The notes: generated by a model not told the origin, from the sequence alone. DNA of 64,000 nt from Umezawaea tangerina (GCF_003002815.1 NZ_PVTF01000023.1:1-64000); one strand, 5' to 3'; shown: positions 17,450-26,422, counted from the stretch's first letter. Numbers and translations are program-made.

Positions 17450-18409
17450 ATGCGTGCCATCCAGATCACCGCGTTCGGCGGGCCCGAGGTCCTCACCGAG
17501 GTCGAGCTGCCCGACCCCGTCGCCGGTCCGGGCGAGGTGCTGATCGACGTCAGCCGCGCCGGCCTCAACTACGCCGACACCCACCAGGCGGAGAACTCCT
17601 ACCTGTCGTCGATGACGCTCCCGCTGGTGCCCGGCGGCGAGATCGCGGGCGTCACCGCGGACGGCAAGCGCGTGGTCGCGCTGACCAGTGGTGGCGGCGG
17701 TTACGCGCAGAAGGCCGTGGCCCCGGCCGCGACGACGTTCGAGGTGCCGGACGGCGTGGACGACCTGACCGCGCTGAGCCTCGTCGTGCAGGGCGCGACC
17801 GCGTGGCTGCTGCTGCGCAAGAGCGCGCACCTGGCCGAGGGCGAGAGCGTCGTCGTGCACGCCGCCGCAGGCGGGGTCGGCTCGATCGCCGTACAGCTGG
17901 CGAAGCTGTGGGGCGCGGGACGGGTCATCGCGACGGCCAGCACCGAGGACAAGCGCAAGCTGGCGCTGGACCTCGGTGCCGACGTGGCGATCTCCTCGAC
18001 CGAGGAGGACATGACGGAAGCCTTGCGGGAAGCCAACAACGGCCGCCGCGTGGACGTCGTGCTCGACATGACCGGCGGCGCCGTCACCGACCAGAGCGTC
18101 GCCGCGCTGGCCGCGTTCGGCAGGCTCGTCTTCTACGGCATGGCCAGCCGCGAACGGCCGAAGCCGGTGCAGCCGGTGAACCTGCTCGTGCACTCCACGG
18201 CCGTCATCGGCATGTGGCTGCCGCACGCGTTCCGGCTGCCGGGCCGCGTCGTGCACACGGCGATGGACGAGATGTTCCAGCTCGTGCTGGACGGCAAGCT
18301 GCGCGCCGTGCCAGGCGGGGAGTACGGGATGTCCGACGTCCGCCAGGCGCACGAGGACCTGCGGGCCCGGCGCACGAGCGGCAAGCTGCTGCTGGACCCG
18401 AACCGGTAG
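17450..18409 (+). CDS. Zinc-independent MDR / NADPH:quinone oxidoreductase
   Basis: A 319-aa medium-chain reductase: GroES-like N-terminal domain (ITAFGGPEVL, GEVLIDVSRAGLNYAD) and a Rossmann domain with AAAGGVGSIAVQLAKLWGAGRVIAT. The structural and catalytic zinc cysteines are absent, placing it with QOR-type enzymes that reduce quinones or enoyl substrates with NADPH. It follows the SDR by 5 bp and ends before a strong terminator. Confidence 0.9.
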   Translation: MRAIQITAFGGPEVLTEVELPDPVAGPGEVLIDVSRAGLNYADTHQAENSYLSSMTLPLVPGGEIAGVTADGKRVVALTSGGGGYAQKAVAPAATTFEVPDGVDDLTALSLVVQGATAWLLLRKSAHLAEGESVVVHAAAGGVGSIAVQLAKLWGAGRVIATASTEDKRKLALDLGADVAISSTEEDMTEALREANNGRRVDVVLDMTGGAVTDQSVAALAAFGRLVFYGMASRERPKPVQPVNLLVHSTAVIGMWLPHAFRLPGRVVHTAMDEMFQLVLDGKLRAVPGGEYGMSDVRQAHEDLRARRTSGKLLLDPNR

Positions 18410-18424
18410 TCCCCCGTCCACGCG

Positions 18425-18460
18425 GAAGGGCCCCTCTCCCGAGCGGGAGAGGGGCCCTTC
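18425..18460. terminator. Strong hairpin terminator
   Basis: A 16-bp perfect stem GAAGGGCCCCTCTCCC with its complement and loop GAGC lies between the oxidoreductase (+) and the convergent hypothetical gene (-), so it can serve both. Confidence 0.85.
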
Positions 18461-18470
18461 GTGCGAAAGA

Positions 18471-18971
18471 TCAGTCGCTCAGCTCGGCCAGGGCCTGCTT
18501 GACCTTGGCGAGCTCGGCCTCGAGCTCCTCCATGCGGGTGCGGTGCTGGTCTCGCGCCGCCTCCAGCACGGTCTCGATGCCGCTGAAGATGTCCTCGTGC
18601 AGCTCCTTGGCCGCCTTGGACACCGCGATGGCGGGGATGGAGAGACCCTGCACGACACGGGTGGTCCCGTGCAGCAGGTCGGCCTGCCAGTCGCCGTCCA
18701 TGGTGCCGGTGACCGTGAGCGTGAGCTCCACGGTCCGCGTCTTCTTGGCCGTGCTCTTGGCCCGCTTGACCGGCTTGGCCGGGGGGTCCTCCTGCACCGG
18801 CGCGTCGGTGGGCTTGTCCGCCTGCTTGTCGGCGGAAGTGTCGGCGGGGGTGTCTGCCGGCTTGTCGGCGGGCTTCGGGGACAGCGGGTTCGCGGAGGCC
18901 TCGGGGGCCGCCGGAATCGTGGCTTCCACCGCGTCTACCTGGTCATCCTGCTCCGTGAGCGTGTTGGCCAC
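18471..18971 (-). CDS. Conserved actinobacterial hypothetical protein (DUF6319-like)
   Basis: A 166-aa protein in three parts: an acidic/Ala-Pro-Lys-rich N-terminus with repeated PADKPAD/ADTPADT segments, a compact domain about 85-135 (TVELTLTVTGTMDGDWQADLLHGTTRVVQG), and a C-terminal coiled coil (ARDQHRTRMEELEAELAKVKQALAEL). GTG 18971 follows AGAGGAAA; 18 upstream residues are possible but unsupported. The layout resembles DUF6319-type proteins of unknown function. No signal peptide or membrane segment. The low-complexity linker resembles those of nucleoid or cytoskeletal adaptors, but no function can be assigned. Confidence 0.75.
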   Translation of the reverse strand: MANTLTEQDDQVDAVEATIPAAPEASANPLSPKPADKPADTPADTSADKQADKPTDAPVQEDPPAKPVKRAKSTAKKTRTVELTLTVTGTMDGDWQADLLHGTTRVVQGLSIPAIAVSKAAKELHEDIFSGIETVLEAARDQHRTRMEELEAELAKVKQALAELSD

Positions 18972-19135
18972 GTTCTGGTTTCCTCTCTGGCAATACCGGG
19001 TCGACCCGGCCATATCATAGAACACGTGTTCGATGCCGAAACGTCAGGCTCGAGCGGCGCGGACGTCAGCACCGGCGTCGTGCGGGACATCCTTGCACTG
19101 CGGGTGGGTGGAGCGGGCGGGGGTTGAGGGAAAGA

Positions 19136-19272
19136 GGGAAGCCCAGCCCCCGGCGCGCGATTGTCTCAATGCCCCACCCCTGTTTGTCAAGACGGTGAAG
19201 CTGTCTTGACAAACAGGGGTGGGGCAGGAGGGCGCTGTTTATCGGGGGCGGGAGGGGATCTGGCTTCGCCAG
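19136..19272 (+). repeat. Structured repeat family A, copy 1
   Basis: A 137-bp unit also present at 26423-26559 in the same orientation. It contains a perfect 23-bp stem (19171-19193 with 19203-19225) around a 9-nt loop ggtgaagct, preceded by GCGCGATTGTCTCAATG and followed by a segment (19226-19272) identical in both copies, which ends in the small hairpin CTGGC-TTC-GCCAG. Relative to the other copy the stem differs by paired changes. It could be a non-coding RNA, a processed structure or a mobile palindromic element. The 599-bp gap 18972-19570 contains only this unit, the array behind it and a terminator. Confidence 0.85.
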
Positions 19273-19515
19273 CAAGGCATCGGGCTCCGCCCGACAAGGC
19301 ATCGGCTGCGCCGACAGGGCATCCTCGCTGCGCGTCGGACTCAAGCGGGCGGGCGCTCCGCGCCGGATGCGAGGTGGCGGCTGCGCCCTGTCCGGGATCC
19401 TCGGCTTCGCCGTCGGACGGGGCATCCTCGCTGCGCGTCGGACAAGGCATCCGAGCTTCGCCGGACAAGGCGGGCGGGCGCTCCGCGCCGGGTGGGGGTG
19501 GCGGCTACGCCGGGG
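19273..19515. repeat. Array of short GC-TNC-GC palindromes (array 1)
   Basis: About ten short hairpins stand in tandem, separated by GGCATC and GGACAA/GACAG-like spacers. Their cores are GGCTCCGCC, GGCTGCGCC, CGCTGCGCG, GCGCTCCGCGC, GGCTTCGCC, GCTTCGCC and GGCTACGCC. In nearly all, the centre is GC-TNC-GC, giving a TNC triloop, while the stem bases change. GCATCCTCGCTGCGCGTCGGAC occurs twice in full form (from 19319 and 19422). Long open frames cross this region in several phases but show no protein-like sequence. Confidence 0.8.
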
Positions 19516-19524
19516 GTTGAATGG

Positions 19525-19559
19525 CCGAGCGCCTGTCGACTGGGTCGGCAGGCGCTCGG
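19525..19559 (-). terminator. Terminator of the GlsB-like gene
   Basis: An 11-bp perfect stem CCGAGCGCCTG/CAGGCGCTCGG with a 13-nt loop sits 11 bp beyond the stop of the minus-strand membrane protein gene. Confidence 0.75.
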
Positions 19560-19570
19560 TGGGGGTGGAG

Positions 19571-19840
19571 CTAGTGGGCTTGTTTGCCGTAGATGCCTGC
19601 GGCGAGGGTGACGCCTACCGCGGCCAGGGCGATCTGGACGAGGAGTTCGATCCAGTCGATGCCGGGGGTGTCCACGACGCCGAAGATGCGTGCGACGAAC
19701 GTGCCCAGGAACGCCGCGACGATGCCGACCACGATGGTCAGCCAGATGGGAATGCCCTGCTTGCCGGGAGCGACCAGCTTGCCCAGCACGCCGAGGACCA
19801 AACCGATGACCAGGGCGCCGATGACGCTGCCGATGCTCAT
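19571..19840 (-). CDS. GlsB/YeaQ/YmgE family stress membrane protein
   Basis: An 89-aa protein with three hydrophobic segments (IGSVIGALVIGLVLGVLGKL, IWLTIVVGIVAAFLG and LLVQIALAAVGVTLA) and the family motif GKLVAPGKQGIPIWLTIVVGIVAAFLG (split). Members are small Gly-rich inner-membrane proteins linked to general stress; the older name transglycosylase-associated protein is not supported by activity data. A single gene with its own terminator. Confidence 0.92.
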   Translation of the reverse strand: MSIGSVIGALVIGLVLGVLGKLVAPGKQGIPIWLTIVVGIVAAFLGTFVARIFGVVDTPGIDWIELLVQIALAAVGVTLAAGIYGKQAH

Positions 19841-19958
19841 GCTGCCTCCTGCGGGTCAGTCAACCCCTCGAAGAGGACCCGATCGGGTCGGGGCCTCGGT
19901 GAGCATCATTCCACCGGAGGAGCGGGGTGCAGCGCGGCAAGCGGGGCATTCGCCCGCT

Positions 19959-20750
19959 TCAGTGACCGAAGACGCCGCGGCGGCCCGCGGTCTGGTCCAT
20001 CCACTGGTGGAGGATGCCCGCCCAGTCGGCGCCCATGGCCTCGTGGTGGCCCATGTGGAAGTGGCCGAAGCTGTCGCCGCCGGAGCGGAACATGCCGCCG
20101 CGGCGGTCGGCCTCGAGGATGACCCAGAGGCTGTGCGGGTCGGCGACGAAGGTGAGCTCGACCTGGCTGATCTTGCTGATGAACTGGTGCGGCGGGTGGA
20201 ACTCGATCTCCTGGTAGAAGCCGAGCTGCTGCGGGACGCCGTGCAGCCTGCCGCCCTCGTTGTCGGCGCGGGTGAAGCGGAAACCGAGCTGCATGAAGGC
20301 GTTGAGGACGCGCTCCTGCGAGGGGAGCGGGTGGATCGCGACCGGGTCGAGGTCGCCGGGGTCGATGGCGCCGCGGACGGCGAGCTCGGTGCGCAGGCCG
20401 AGGGTCATGCCGTGCAGCTGCTGGCCCGCGACGACGTTGATCGGGGACTCCATCGGCACCTGGTACTGGAACGGGATGGAGAGCTGCTGGCCGGGGGCGA
20501 CGGCGACGCGCTGGGCGACGTAGGCGTGGCCGTAGTCGACGTTGCGGACGGTCTCGCTGTCGCTGCCCTCGAACTCGACCCTGGTGACCAGCGAGAGCGC
20601 GACGTGGTCGATGTCGACGGGGTGGTCGCCGCCGGCGATGCGCACCTCCCCGGTCAGCAGCTCACCGGGACGCGCGTTCGGGTTGGTGAGCACGGTGTCC
20701 ACCGTGGGCCCGCCGACACCGAACGCGCGCAACATCCTCTTGAACACCAC
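19959..20750 (-). CDS. Spo0M-like sporulation-control (arrestin-fold) protein
   Basis: A 263-aa soluble protein of the SpoOM family. It starts VVFKRMLRAFGVGGPTVDTVL, with the GGPTVDTVLTNP and PG-LTGEVRIAGGDHPVDI motifs of the N-terminal arrestin-like beta-sandwich and VAPGQQLSIPFQYQVPMESPIN in the second. GTG 20750 follows an AGGAGG 7 nt upstream. In Bacillus, Spo0M modulates entry into sporulation and the cytoskeleton; in actinomycetes the role is undefined. It is transcribed divergently from the acyl-CoA carboxylase, so its promoter could also be affected by the operator at 20873. Confidence 0.9.
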   Translation of the reverse strand: MVFKRMLRAFGVGGPTVDTVLTNPNARPGELLTGEVRIAGGDHPVDIDHVALSLVTRVEFEGSDSETVRNVDYGHAYVAQRVAVAPGQQLSIPFQYQVPMESPINVVAGQQLHGMTLGLRTELAVRGAIDPGDLDPVAIHPLPSQERVLNAFMQLGFRFTRADNEGGRLHGVPQQLGFYQEIEFHPPHQFISKISQVELTFVADPHSLWVILEADRRGGMFRSGGDSFGHFHMGHHEAMGADWAGILHQWMDQTAGRRGVFGH

Positions 20751-20872
20751 TGGGGGACCTCCTGGGGGCGGCTGACGGCTTGGGTGAAGTGTCCCATTGA
20801 CGCCTGACAGGGGGTTTCGGTTCCGTGTAGACGTGGTACCGCTTCCGCTGCGACCATGGCGGCCGGAACATA

Positions 20873-20888
20873 CTAAGCGGTCGCTCAG
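20873..20888. promoter_or_regulatory. TetR operator CTAAGC-N4-GCTCAG
   Basis: A near-perfect copy of the palindrome at 11098 and 16524 (one change in the right half) ends 8 bp before the acyl-CoA carboxylase GTG and overlaps its ribosome site, CAGGAGG. Binding here would block transcription or initiation complex access. Confidence 0.72.
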
Positions 20889-20896
20889 GAGGTCGT

Positions 20897-23800
20897 GTGT
20901 CCACTTTGCTGGTCGCGAACAGGGGCGAGGTCGCGGTCCGGGTGCTGCGGACCGCGGCCGACCTGGGTCTGCGCACGGTCGCCGTGCACTCGACCGACGA
21001 CGCGGACGCGCTGCACGTCCGGCTCGCCGACGTGGCGGTCCGGCTGGACGGCGAGGGGCCCGCGCCCTACCTCGACCCCGACCAGTTGGTGAAGGCCGCG
21101 CTGGAACACGGCTGCGACCTCGTGCACCCCGGTTACGGCTTCCTGTCCGAGAACGCCGACTTCGCCAGGGCGTGCGCGGAGGCGGGGCTGGTGTTCGTGG
21201 GGCCCAGCCCCGAGGTGTTGGCGCTGCTGGGTGACAAGAGCCGGGCGCGGGCGTTGGCCGCGAGCCTGGACATCCCGGTCCTGGAGGGCACCGGGCCGGT
21301 CGACCTGGCCGCCGCACGGGAGTTCTTCACCGGGCCGGTGATGGTGAAGGCGGTCGCGGGCGGTGGGGGCAAGGGCATGCGCGAGGTGCACCGCGCGGAG
21401 GACCTGCCCGCGGCGTTCGAACGGTGCCGCGCCGAGGCGCTGGCGGCGTTCGGCGACGGCGAGGTCTACCTGGAGCGGCTGCTGACCCGCGCCCGGCACG
21501 TCGAGGTGCAGCTGGTCGGCACAACCGTGCTCGGCGACCGCGACTGCTCCCTCCAAAGTGGACACCAGAAGGTCGTGGAGATCGCCCCGGCGCCGCGGTT
21601 GGCGGCCGGGGTGCGCGCGGGTCTGCACGACGCGGCGGCGCGGATCGCGGAGGCGGTCGACTACACGGGCGTGGGCACGGTCGAGTTCCTGGTCTCCCCC
21701 GACGGCGGGTTCGTGTTCCTGGAGGCCAACCCCCGGCTCCAGGTCGAGCACACGGTCACCGAGGAGGTGACGGGCGTCGACCTGGTCCGCGCGCAGCTCG
21801 TGCTGGCCGCGGGCGGGACGCCCGACCTCACCCGCCACGACCGCGGCTGCGCGGTCCAGCTGCGGATCACCCTGGGCTCGGCGGGCACGGTCGCGGTGTT
21901 CCAGCCCGCGACCGGCCCCGGCGTGCGGGTCGACACCCACGCCTACGGCGGGTACCGGGCGGGCGACCGGTTCGACGCGCTGCTGGCGAAGCTGGTCGTG
22001 CACGCCGACGACCTGGACACCGCGCTGCGCAAGGCCCGCCGCGCGCTGGCGGAGTTCCGCGTGGACGGTGTGCCGACGAACCTGCCGTTCCTGCACGACC
22101 TGCTGGAGCGAGACCTCACCGACGCGCACACCGGGTTCCTCGACGAGCTGCCCGCGCCGCCGACCGGGGACGGCCCGCGCTCCCCCGTGCACGGCACGGT
22201 CGTCGCGGTCGAGCCCGGCGCGGTCGTGGTCGAGGCGATGAAGATGCAGCACGTGGTCCCCGTGGGCGACGGCCGGGTCCTCGTGGCGGTCGGCGACACG
22301 GTGACCGAGGGCGCGCCGCTGGCCGAGTCCGGCACGGCCGACGCGGTCGCCGAGGTCGAGCAGGCCGACCTCGACGCGATCCGCCCGGACCTCGCGGAAG
22401 TGCTGGCGCGCCACGACTTCCGCCGTCCGGACGCCGAGGCGAAGCGGCACGCGGCCGGTCGCCGGACGGCCCGCGAGAACGTCGCGGACCTGTGCGACCC
22501 GGACGGTTTCGTGGAGTACGGCGGGCTGGCCATCGCGGCGCAGCGGCAGCGGCGGTCGGTGGCCGAACTGGTCGAACGCACCCCGGCGGACGGCCTGGTC
22601 GCCGGGATCGGCACGGTCGACGGCCGCCGCGCGGTCGTGATGTCCTACGACTACGCGGTGCTGGCGGGCACCCAGGGCGTGCGCAACCACGCGAAGCTGG
22701 ACCGGATGCTCGCGCTGGCCGAGCAGCGGCGGCTGCCGGTGGTGCTGTTCGCGGAGGGCGGCGGAGGGCGGCCCGGCGACACCGACCACGGCATGGTCAG
22801 CGGGCTGGACACCGGGTCGTTCCACGCCATGGCGAAGCTGAGCGGCCTGGTGCCGCTGGTGGGCGTGGTGTCCGGGCGGTGCTTCGCGGGCAACGCGGTG
22901 CTGCTCGGCACCTGCGACGTGATCATCGCGACCGCGGACGCGAACATCGGCATGGGCGGCCCGGCGATGGTCGAGGGCGGCGGGCTGGGCGTGTTCCGGC
23001 CGGAGGAGATCGGGCCGATGGACGTCCAGGTCCCCAACGGGGTCGTGGACGTCGCCGTGGCCGACGAGGCGGAGGCCGTCGCGGTGGCGCGCAGGTACCT
23101 CTCCTACTTCGGCGGCCCCAAGGCCGACTGGACGGCTCCGGACCAGCGGCTGCTGCGGCACGCCGTGCCGGAGAACCGGTTGCGCGCCTACGACGTGCGG
23201 ACCGTGGTGGAGACCATCGCCGACACCGGCGAGGTGCTGGAGCTGCGCCGGGCGTTCGGCCGCGGCATCGTCACGGCGCTGGTGCGGGTGGAGGGCAGGC
23301 CGTTCGGGCTGATCGCCAACGACCCCGCGCACCTGGGCGGCGCGATCGACGCGGACGCGGCGGACAAGGCGGCGCGGTTCCTGCGGCTGTGCGACGCGTT
23401 CGACCTGCCGGTGCTGTCCCTGTGCGACACACCGGGGTTCATGGTCGGCCCGGACGCCGAGCGCACGGCCACCGTGCGGCACCTGACCAGGATGATGGTC
23501 GCCGCGGCGGACCTGGACGTGCCGTTCGGCCTCGTCGTGCTGCGCAAGGCCTACGGGCTGGGCGCGCAGGCGATGGCGGGCGGCAGCCTTGCCGTGCCGG
23601 GGTTTGCGGTGTCCTGGCCCAGCGGCGAGTTCGGCCCGATGGGGCTGGAAGGGGCCGTGCGGCTGGGTTTCCGGCGCGAGCTGGAGGCGATCGACGACCC
23701 GGCGGAGCGGCAGGCTGCGTTCGACCGGATGGTCGCGGCGTCCTACGAGCACGGCAAGGCGCTCAACCTGGCGGCGGCGTTCGAGATCGACGACGTCATC

Positions 23801-23899
23801 GACCCGGCCGACACCCGGCGGTGGATCAGCTCGTCGCTGACCGCGGACCGGGGCGAGCAGCGCCGCGAGCGGAGGCGGAAGGTCGTGGACACCTGGTGA
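20897..23899 (+). CDS. Single-chain acyl-CoA carboxylase (biotin carboxylase-BCCP-carboxyltransferase fusion)
   Basis: A 1000-aa protein holding every activity of a biotin-dependent acyl-CoA carboxylase. Residues 1-430 are biotin carboxylase (VANRGEVAVRVLRTA, KAVAGGGGKGMR ATP loop, EANPRLQVEH). A very short biotinyl domain follows with VEAMKMQH, biotin on Lys449. From about 510 to the end are both halves of the carboxyltransferase (GLVAGIGTVDGRRAVV, GGPAMVEGGGLG, LCDTPGFMVGP). This is the layout of the long-chain acyl-CoA carboxylases of actinobacteria. GTG start with CAGGAGG. The product would be a malonyl-type thioester. A TetR palindrome at the start puts it under control shared with the acyl-CoA dehydrogenase operon. 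Confidence 0.94.
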   Translation: MSTLLVANRGEVAVRVLRTAADLGLRTVAVHSTDDADALHVRLADVAVRLDGEGPAPYLDPDQLVKAALEHGCDLVHPGYGFLSENADFARACAEAGLVFVGPSPEVLALLGDKSRARALAASLDIPVLEGTGPVDLAAAREFFTGPVMVKAVAGGGGKGMREVHRAEDLPAAFERCRAEALAAFGDGEVYLERLLTRARHVEVQLVGTTVLGDRDCSLQSGHQKVVEIAPAPRLAAGVRAGLHDAAARIAEAVDYTGVGTVEFLVSPDGGFVFLEANPRLQVEHTVTEEVTGVDLVRAQLVLAAGGTPDLTRHDRGCAVQLRITLGSAGTVAVFQPATGPGVRVDTHAYGGYRAGDRFDALLAKLVVHADDLDTALRKARRALAEFRVDGVPTNLPFLHDLLERDLTDAHTGFLDELPAPPTGDGPRSPVHGTVVAVEPGAVVVEAMKMQHVVPVGDGRVLVAVGDTVTEGAPLAESGTADAVAEVEQADLDAIRPDLAEVLARHDFRRPDAEAKRHAAGRRTARENVADLCDPDGFVEYGGLAIAAQRQRRSVAELVERTPADGLVAGIGTVDGRRAVVMSYDYAVLAGTQGVRNHAKLDRMLALAEQRRLPVVLFAEGGGGRPGDTDHGMVSGLDTGSFHAMAKLSGLVPLVGVVSGRCFAGNAVLLGTCDVIIATADANIGMGGPAMVEGGGLGVFRPEEIGPMDVQVPNGVVDVAVADEAEAVAVARRYLSYFGGPKADWTAPDQRLLRHAVPENRLRAYDVRTVVETIADTGEVLELRRAFGRGIVTALVRVEGRPFGLIANDPAHLGGAIDADAADKAARFLRLCDAFDLPVLSLCDTPGFMVGPDAERTATVRHLTRMMVAAADLDVPFGLVVLRKAYGLGAQAMAGGSLAVPGFAVSWPSGEFGPMGLEGAVRLGFRRELEAIDDPAERQAAFDRMVAASYEHGKALNLAAAFEIDDVIDPADTRRWISSSLTADRGEQRRERRRKVVDTW

Positions 23900-23918
23900 G
23901 CGTGGGCTGATCGGGTGC

Positions 23919-23943
23919 GCACCCCCGCCCCGATCGGGGGTGC
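23919..23943 (+). terminator. Terminator after acyl-CoA carboxylase
   Basis: A 9-bp stem GCACCCCCG/CGGGGGTGC with loop CCCCGAT lies 19 bp past the stop, with flanking CGTGGGC/GCCCACG that can extend it. Confidence 0.65.
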
Positions 23944-24081
23944 CCACGGCCTCCGTTCACCTTCTTCGCCCGGAGTATTCGCTGGTCACGGGCGCGCGAA
24001 CGGCGTCGGGAGCGGCAACTGTGAAGGTCCGCTCCCCCACCACACGGGGAACGCAACCGCCGTGCCGTACGTTTCGGCACC

Positions 24082-26406
24082 GTGACCACACTCATGGCAC
24101 GGCTGAAGCAGCGGATGCGTCGGTTCGCACAACGCCCCGGCTCGGCCGACCTCACGCCCTACCGGACCCTGCTGACCGCCGTGAACACCCACGAGGAGCG
24201 CATCGGCGCGCTCACCGACTCCGAGCTCACCGAGGCGGCCAAGGAGCTGCGCGAACGGTCGACGTTCGGCAAGGACGAGCTGGTCGAGGTGTGCGCCCTC
24301 GCGCGGGAGGCCGCCGACCGCGCGCTGGGGCTGCGGCCGTTCGACGTGCAGATCCTCGGCGCCCTTGGGCTCCTGGAGGGTCACGTCGTCGAGATGGCCA
24401 CCGGTGAGGGCAAGACGCTGTCCGGCGCGATCGCGGCGGCCGGGTTCGCCCTGCGCGGCGACCAGGTGCACGTGGCGTCGGTCAACGACTACCTCGCCCA
24501 GCGCGACGCCGAGTGGATGGGTCCGCTGTACAAGCTGCTCGGCGTGTCCGTGGGGTGGCTGAACCAGAGCTCCAAGCCGGACGAGCGCCGCGCGGCCTAC
24601 GAGGCCGAGGTCACCTACGCCGCGGTCAGCGAGATCGGCTTCGACGTCCTGCGCGACCGGTTGGCCACCGACGAGGCCGACCGGATCGTGCCCGAGCCGC
24701 GCGTGGTGCTGGTCGACGAGGCGGACTCCGTGCTCGTGGACGAGGCCCGCGTGCCGCTGGTGCTGGCCGGGTCGACCGCGAACGAGGCCGCCGACCCCGT
24801 CATCGCCGACCTGGTCCGCAGGCTCCGCCTCGACCTGCACTACGAGGTCGACGACGAGGAGCGCAACGTCTACCTGACGGGTGCGGGCTCCGAGGCCGTG
24901 GAGCGGGCGCTCGGTGGCATCGACCTGTACTCCGACGAGCACGTCCAGACCACGCTGAGCAAGGTCAACGTGGCCCTGCACGCGCACGTCCTGCTGCACC
25001 GCGACATCGACTACATCGTGCGCGACGGCAAGGTGCACCTGATCAACGACACCCGCGGCCGGATCGCCCGGCTCCAGCGCTGGCCCGACGGCCTGCAGGC
25101 GGCCGTGGAGGCCAAGGAGTCGGTGGCGGCGACCGACAGCGGCGAGGTGCTGGACTCGATCACCGTGCAGGCGCTGCTCAACCGCTACCCCACCGTGTGC
25201 GGCATGACCGGTACGGCGGTCGCCGTCGCCGAGCAGCTGCGCACGTTCTACAACCTCGAGGTGCTGGTCATCCCCTCGAACCAGGAGTGCATCCGGGAGG
25301 ACGAGGCGCCGCGGCTGTACACGACGCTGGAGCTCAAGGAAGCCGCGCTGGTCAAGGAGATCGCCTCGGTCCACGAGACCGGGCGGCCGATCCTGGTGGG
25401 CACGCTGGACGTGGCCGAGTCCGAGCGGCTCTCGACGAAGCTGCGCGCGGCGGGCCTGGAACCGGTGGTGCTGAACGCGAAGAACGACGCCGAGGAGGCG
25501 ACGATCATCGCGGACGCCGGGTCGTTCGAGCGGATCACCGTGTCGACGCAGATGGCCGGGCGGGGGACGGACATCCGGCTGGGCGGGCACGACGGCGAGG
25601 ACCACGACCGGATCGTGGAGCTCGGCGGGCTGTACGTGGTCGGGTCCGGACGGCACACCTCCAGCCGGTTGGACGACCAGCTGCGCGGACGCGCCGGACG
25701 GCAGGGCGACCCCGGCGGGTCGGTGTTCTTCGGGTCGTTGCAGGACGAGCTGGTGACGCAGTTCGCGCCGGACCACGACTCGCCCGTCGAGGTGGACGAC
25801 GACGGGCTGATCACGGACGCGGGGACGCTGCACACGGTGGAGCACGCGCAGCGGGTGGCCGAGGGCGTGCACCTGGAGATCCACCGGAACACGTGGCGGT
25901 ACAACAAGCTGGTCGAACACCAGCGCGAACTGCTGATGTCGCACCGGGACAAGGTGCTGACGTCCGACGCCGCCTGGGAAGAGCTGTCCACGCGGTCGCC
26001 GGAGAGGGCGGCGGAGCTGAAGGAAGCCGTGTCGGACGAGGAAGTGCTCGTCTCGGCGGCGCGCCTGATCACGCTGTACCACCTGGACCAGCGGTGGAGC
26101 GAACACCTGACGTTCCTGACCGACCTGCGCGAGGGGATCCACCTGCGGGCACTGGCCCGGCAGAACCCGCTGGACGAGTTCCACCGGGAAGCGATCCCGG
26201 CGTTCAACCGGATCGTGCCGGACTCGTGGGAAGCGGCCGAGGAGACGCTGGCGGAGGCGAAGGTCGGGGAGGACGGGGTGGAGCTGGTTAAGGCGGGGGT
26301 GAAGAGGCCGAACACGACCTGGACGTACCTCGTGCACGACAACCCGTTCTCGTCGGGGTTGGAGGAGACGTTCAAGGGGTTGGTGAAGATGGTGAAGCGG
26401 CGGTAG
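24082..26406 (+). CDS. secA2: Accessory preprotein translocase ATPase SecA2
   Basis: A 774-aa SecA-type motor: Walker A ATGEGKT (Lys111), VASVNDYLAQRDAEWM, Walker B VLVDEADSVLVDEA, MTGTAVAVAEQL, STQMAGRGTDI and the arginine-finger region DQLRGRAGRQGDPGG. It lacks the C-terminal zinc-binding linker of SecA1 and is shorter than SecA1 (about 900-950 aa), as in the mycobacterial SecA2 branch. It would drive export of a subset of proteins together with SecYEG. GTG start; stands alone, with an atypical repeat directly downstream. Confidence 0.94.
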   Translation: MTTLMARLKQRMRRFAQRPGSADLTPYRTLLTAVNTHEERIGALTDSELTEAAKELRERSTFGKDELVEVCALAREAADRALGLRPFDVQILGALGLLEGHVVEMATGEGKTLSGAIAAAGFALRGDQVHVASVNDYLAQRDAEWMGPLYKLLGVSVGWLNQSSKPDERRAAYEAEVTYAAVSEIGFDVLRDRLATDEADRIVPEPRVVLVDEADSVLVDEARVPLVLAGSTANEAADPVIADLVRRLRLDLHYEVDDEERNVYLTGAGSEAVERALGGIDLYSDEHVQTTLSKVNVALHAHVLLHRDIDYIVRDGKVHLINDTRGRIARLQRWPDGLQAAVEAKESVAATDSGEVLDSITVQALLNRYPTVCGMTGTAVAVAEQLRTFYNLEVLVIPSNQECIREDEAPRLYTTLELKEAALVKEIASVHETGRPILVGTLDVAESERLSTKLRAAGLEPVVLNAKNDAEEATIIADAGSFERITVSTQMAGRGTDIRLGGHDGEDHDRIVELGGLYVVGSGRHTSSRLDDQLRGRAGRQGDPGGSVFFGSLQDELVTQFAPDHDSPVEVDDDGLITDAGTLHTVEHAQRVAEGVHLEIHRNTWRYNKLVEHQRELLMSHRDKVLTSDAAWEELSTRSPERAAELKEAVSDEEVLVSAARLITLYHLDQRWSEHLTFLTDLREGIHLRALARQNPLDEFHREAIPAFNRIVPDSWEAAEETLAEAKVGEDGVELVKAGVKRPNTTWTYLVHDNPFSSGLEETFKGLVKMVKRR

Positions 26407-26422
26407 GGGTTGGAGGTCTTGG

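Noticed and set aside
19273-19515. CRISPR array
   Set aside because: Unit lengths and spacers are irregular, the repeated part is a short palindrome with variable stem, there are no unique spacers of constant length, and no cas genes are near.
10419-23899. Polyketide or other secondary-metabolite cluster
   Set aside because: SDRs, MaoC and a carboxylase are present but there is no ketosynthase, acyltransferase, carrier protein or NRPS domain. Fatty-acid type catabolism explains the set better.
20885-23947. A 1020-codon minus-strand frame
   Set aside because: It is antisense to the acyl-CoA carboxylase and rich in Arg, His, Gln and Val with no domain. The plus-strand protein is unambiguous.
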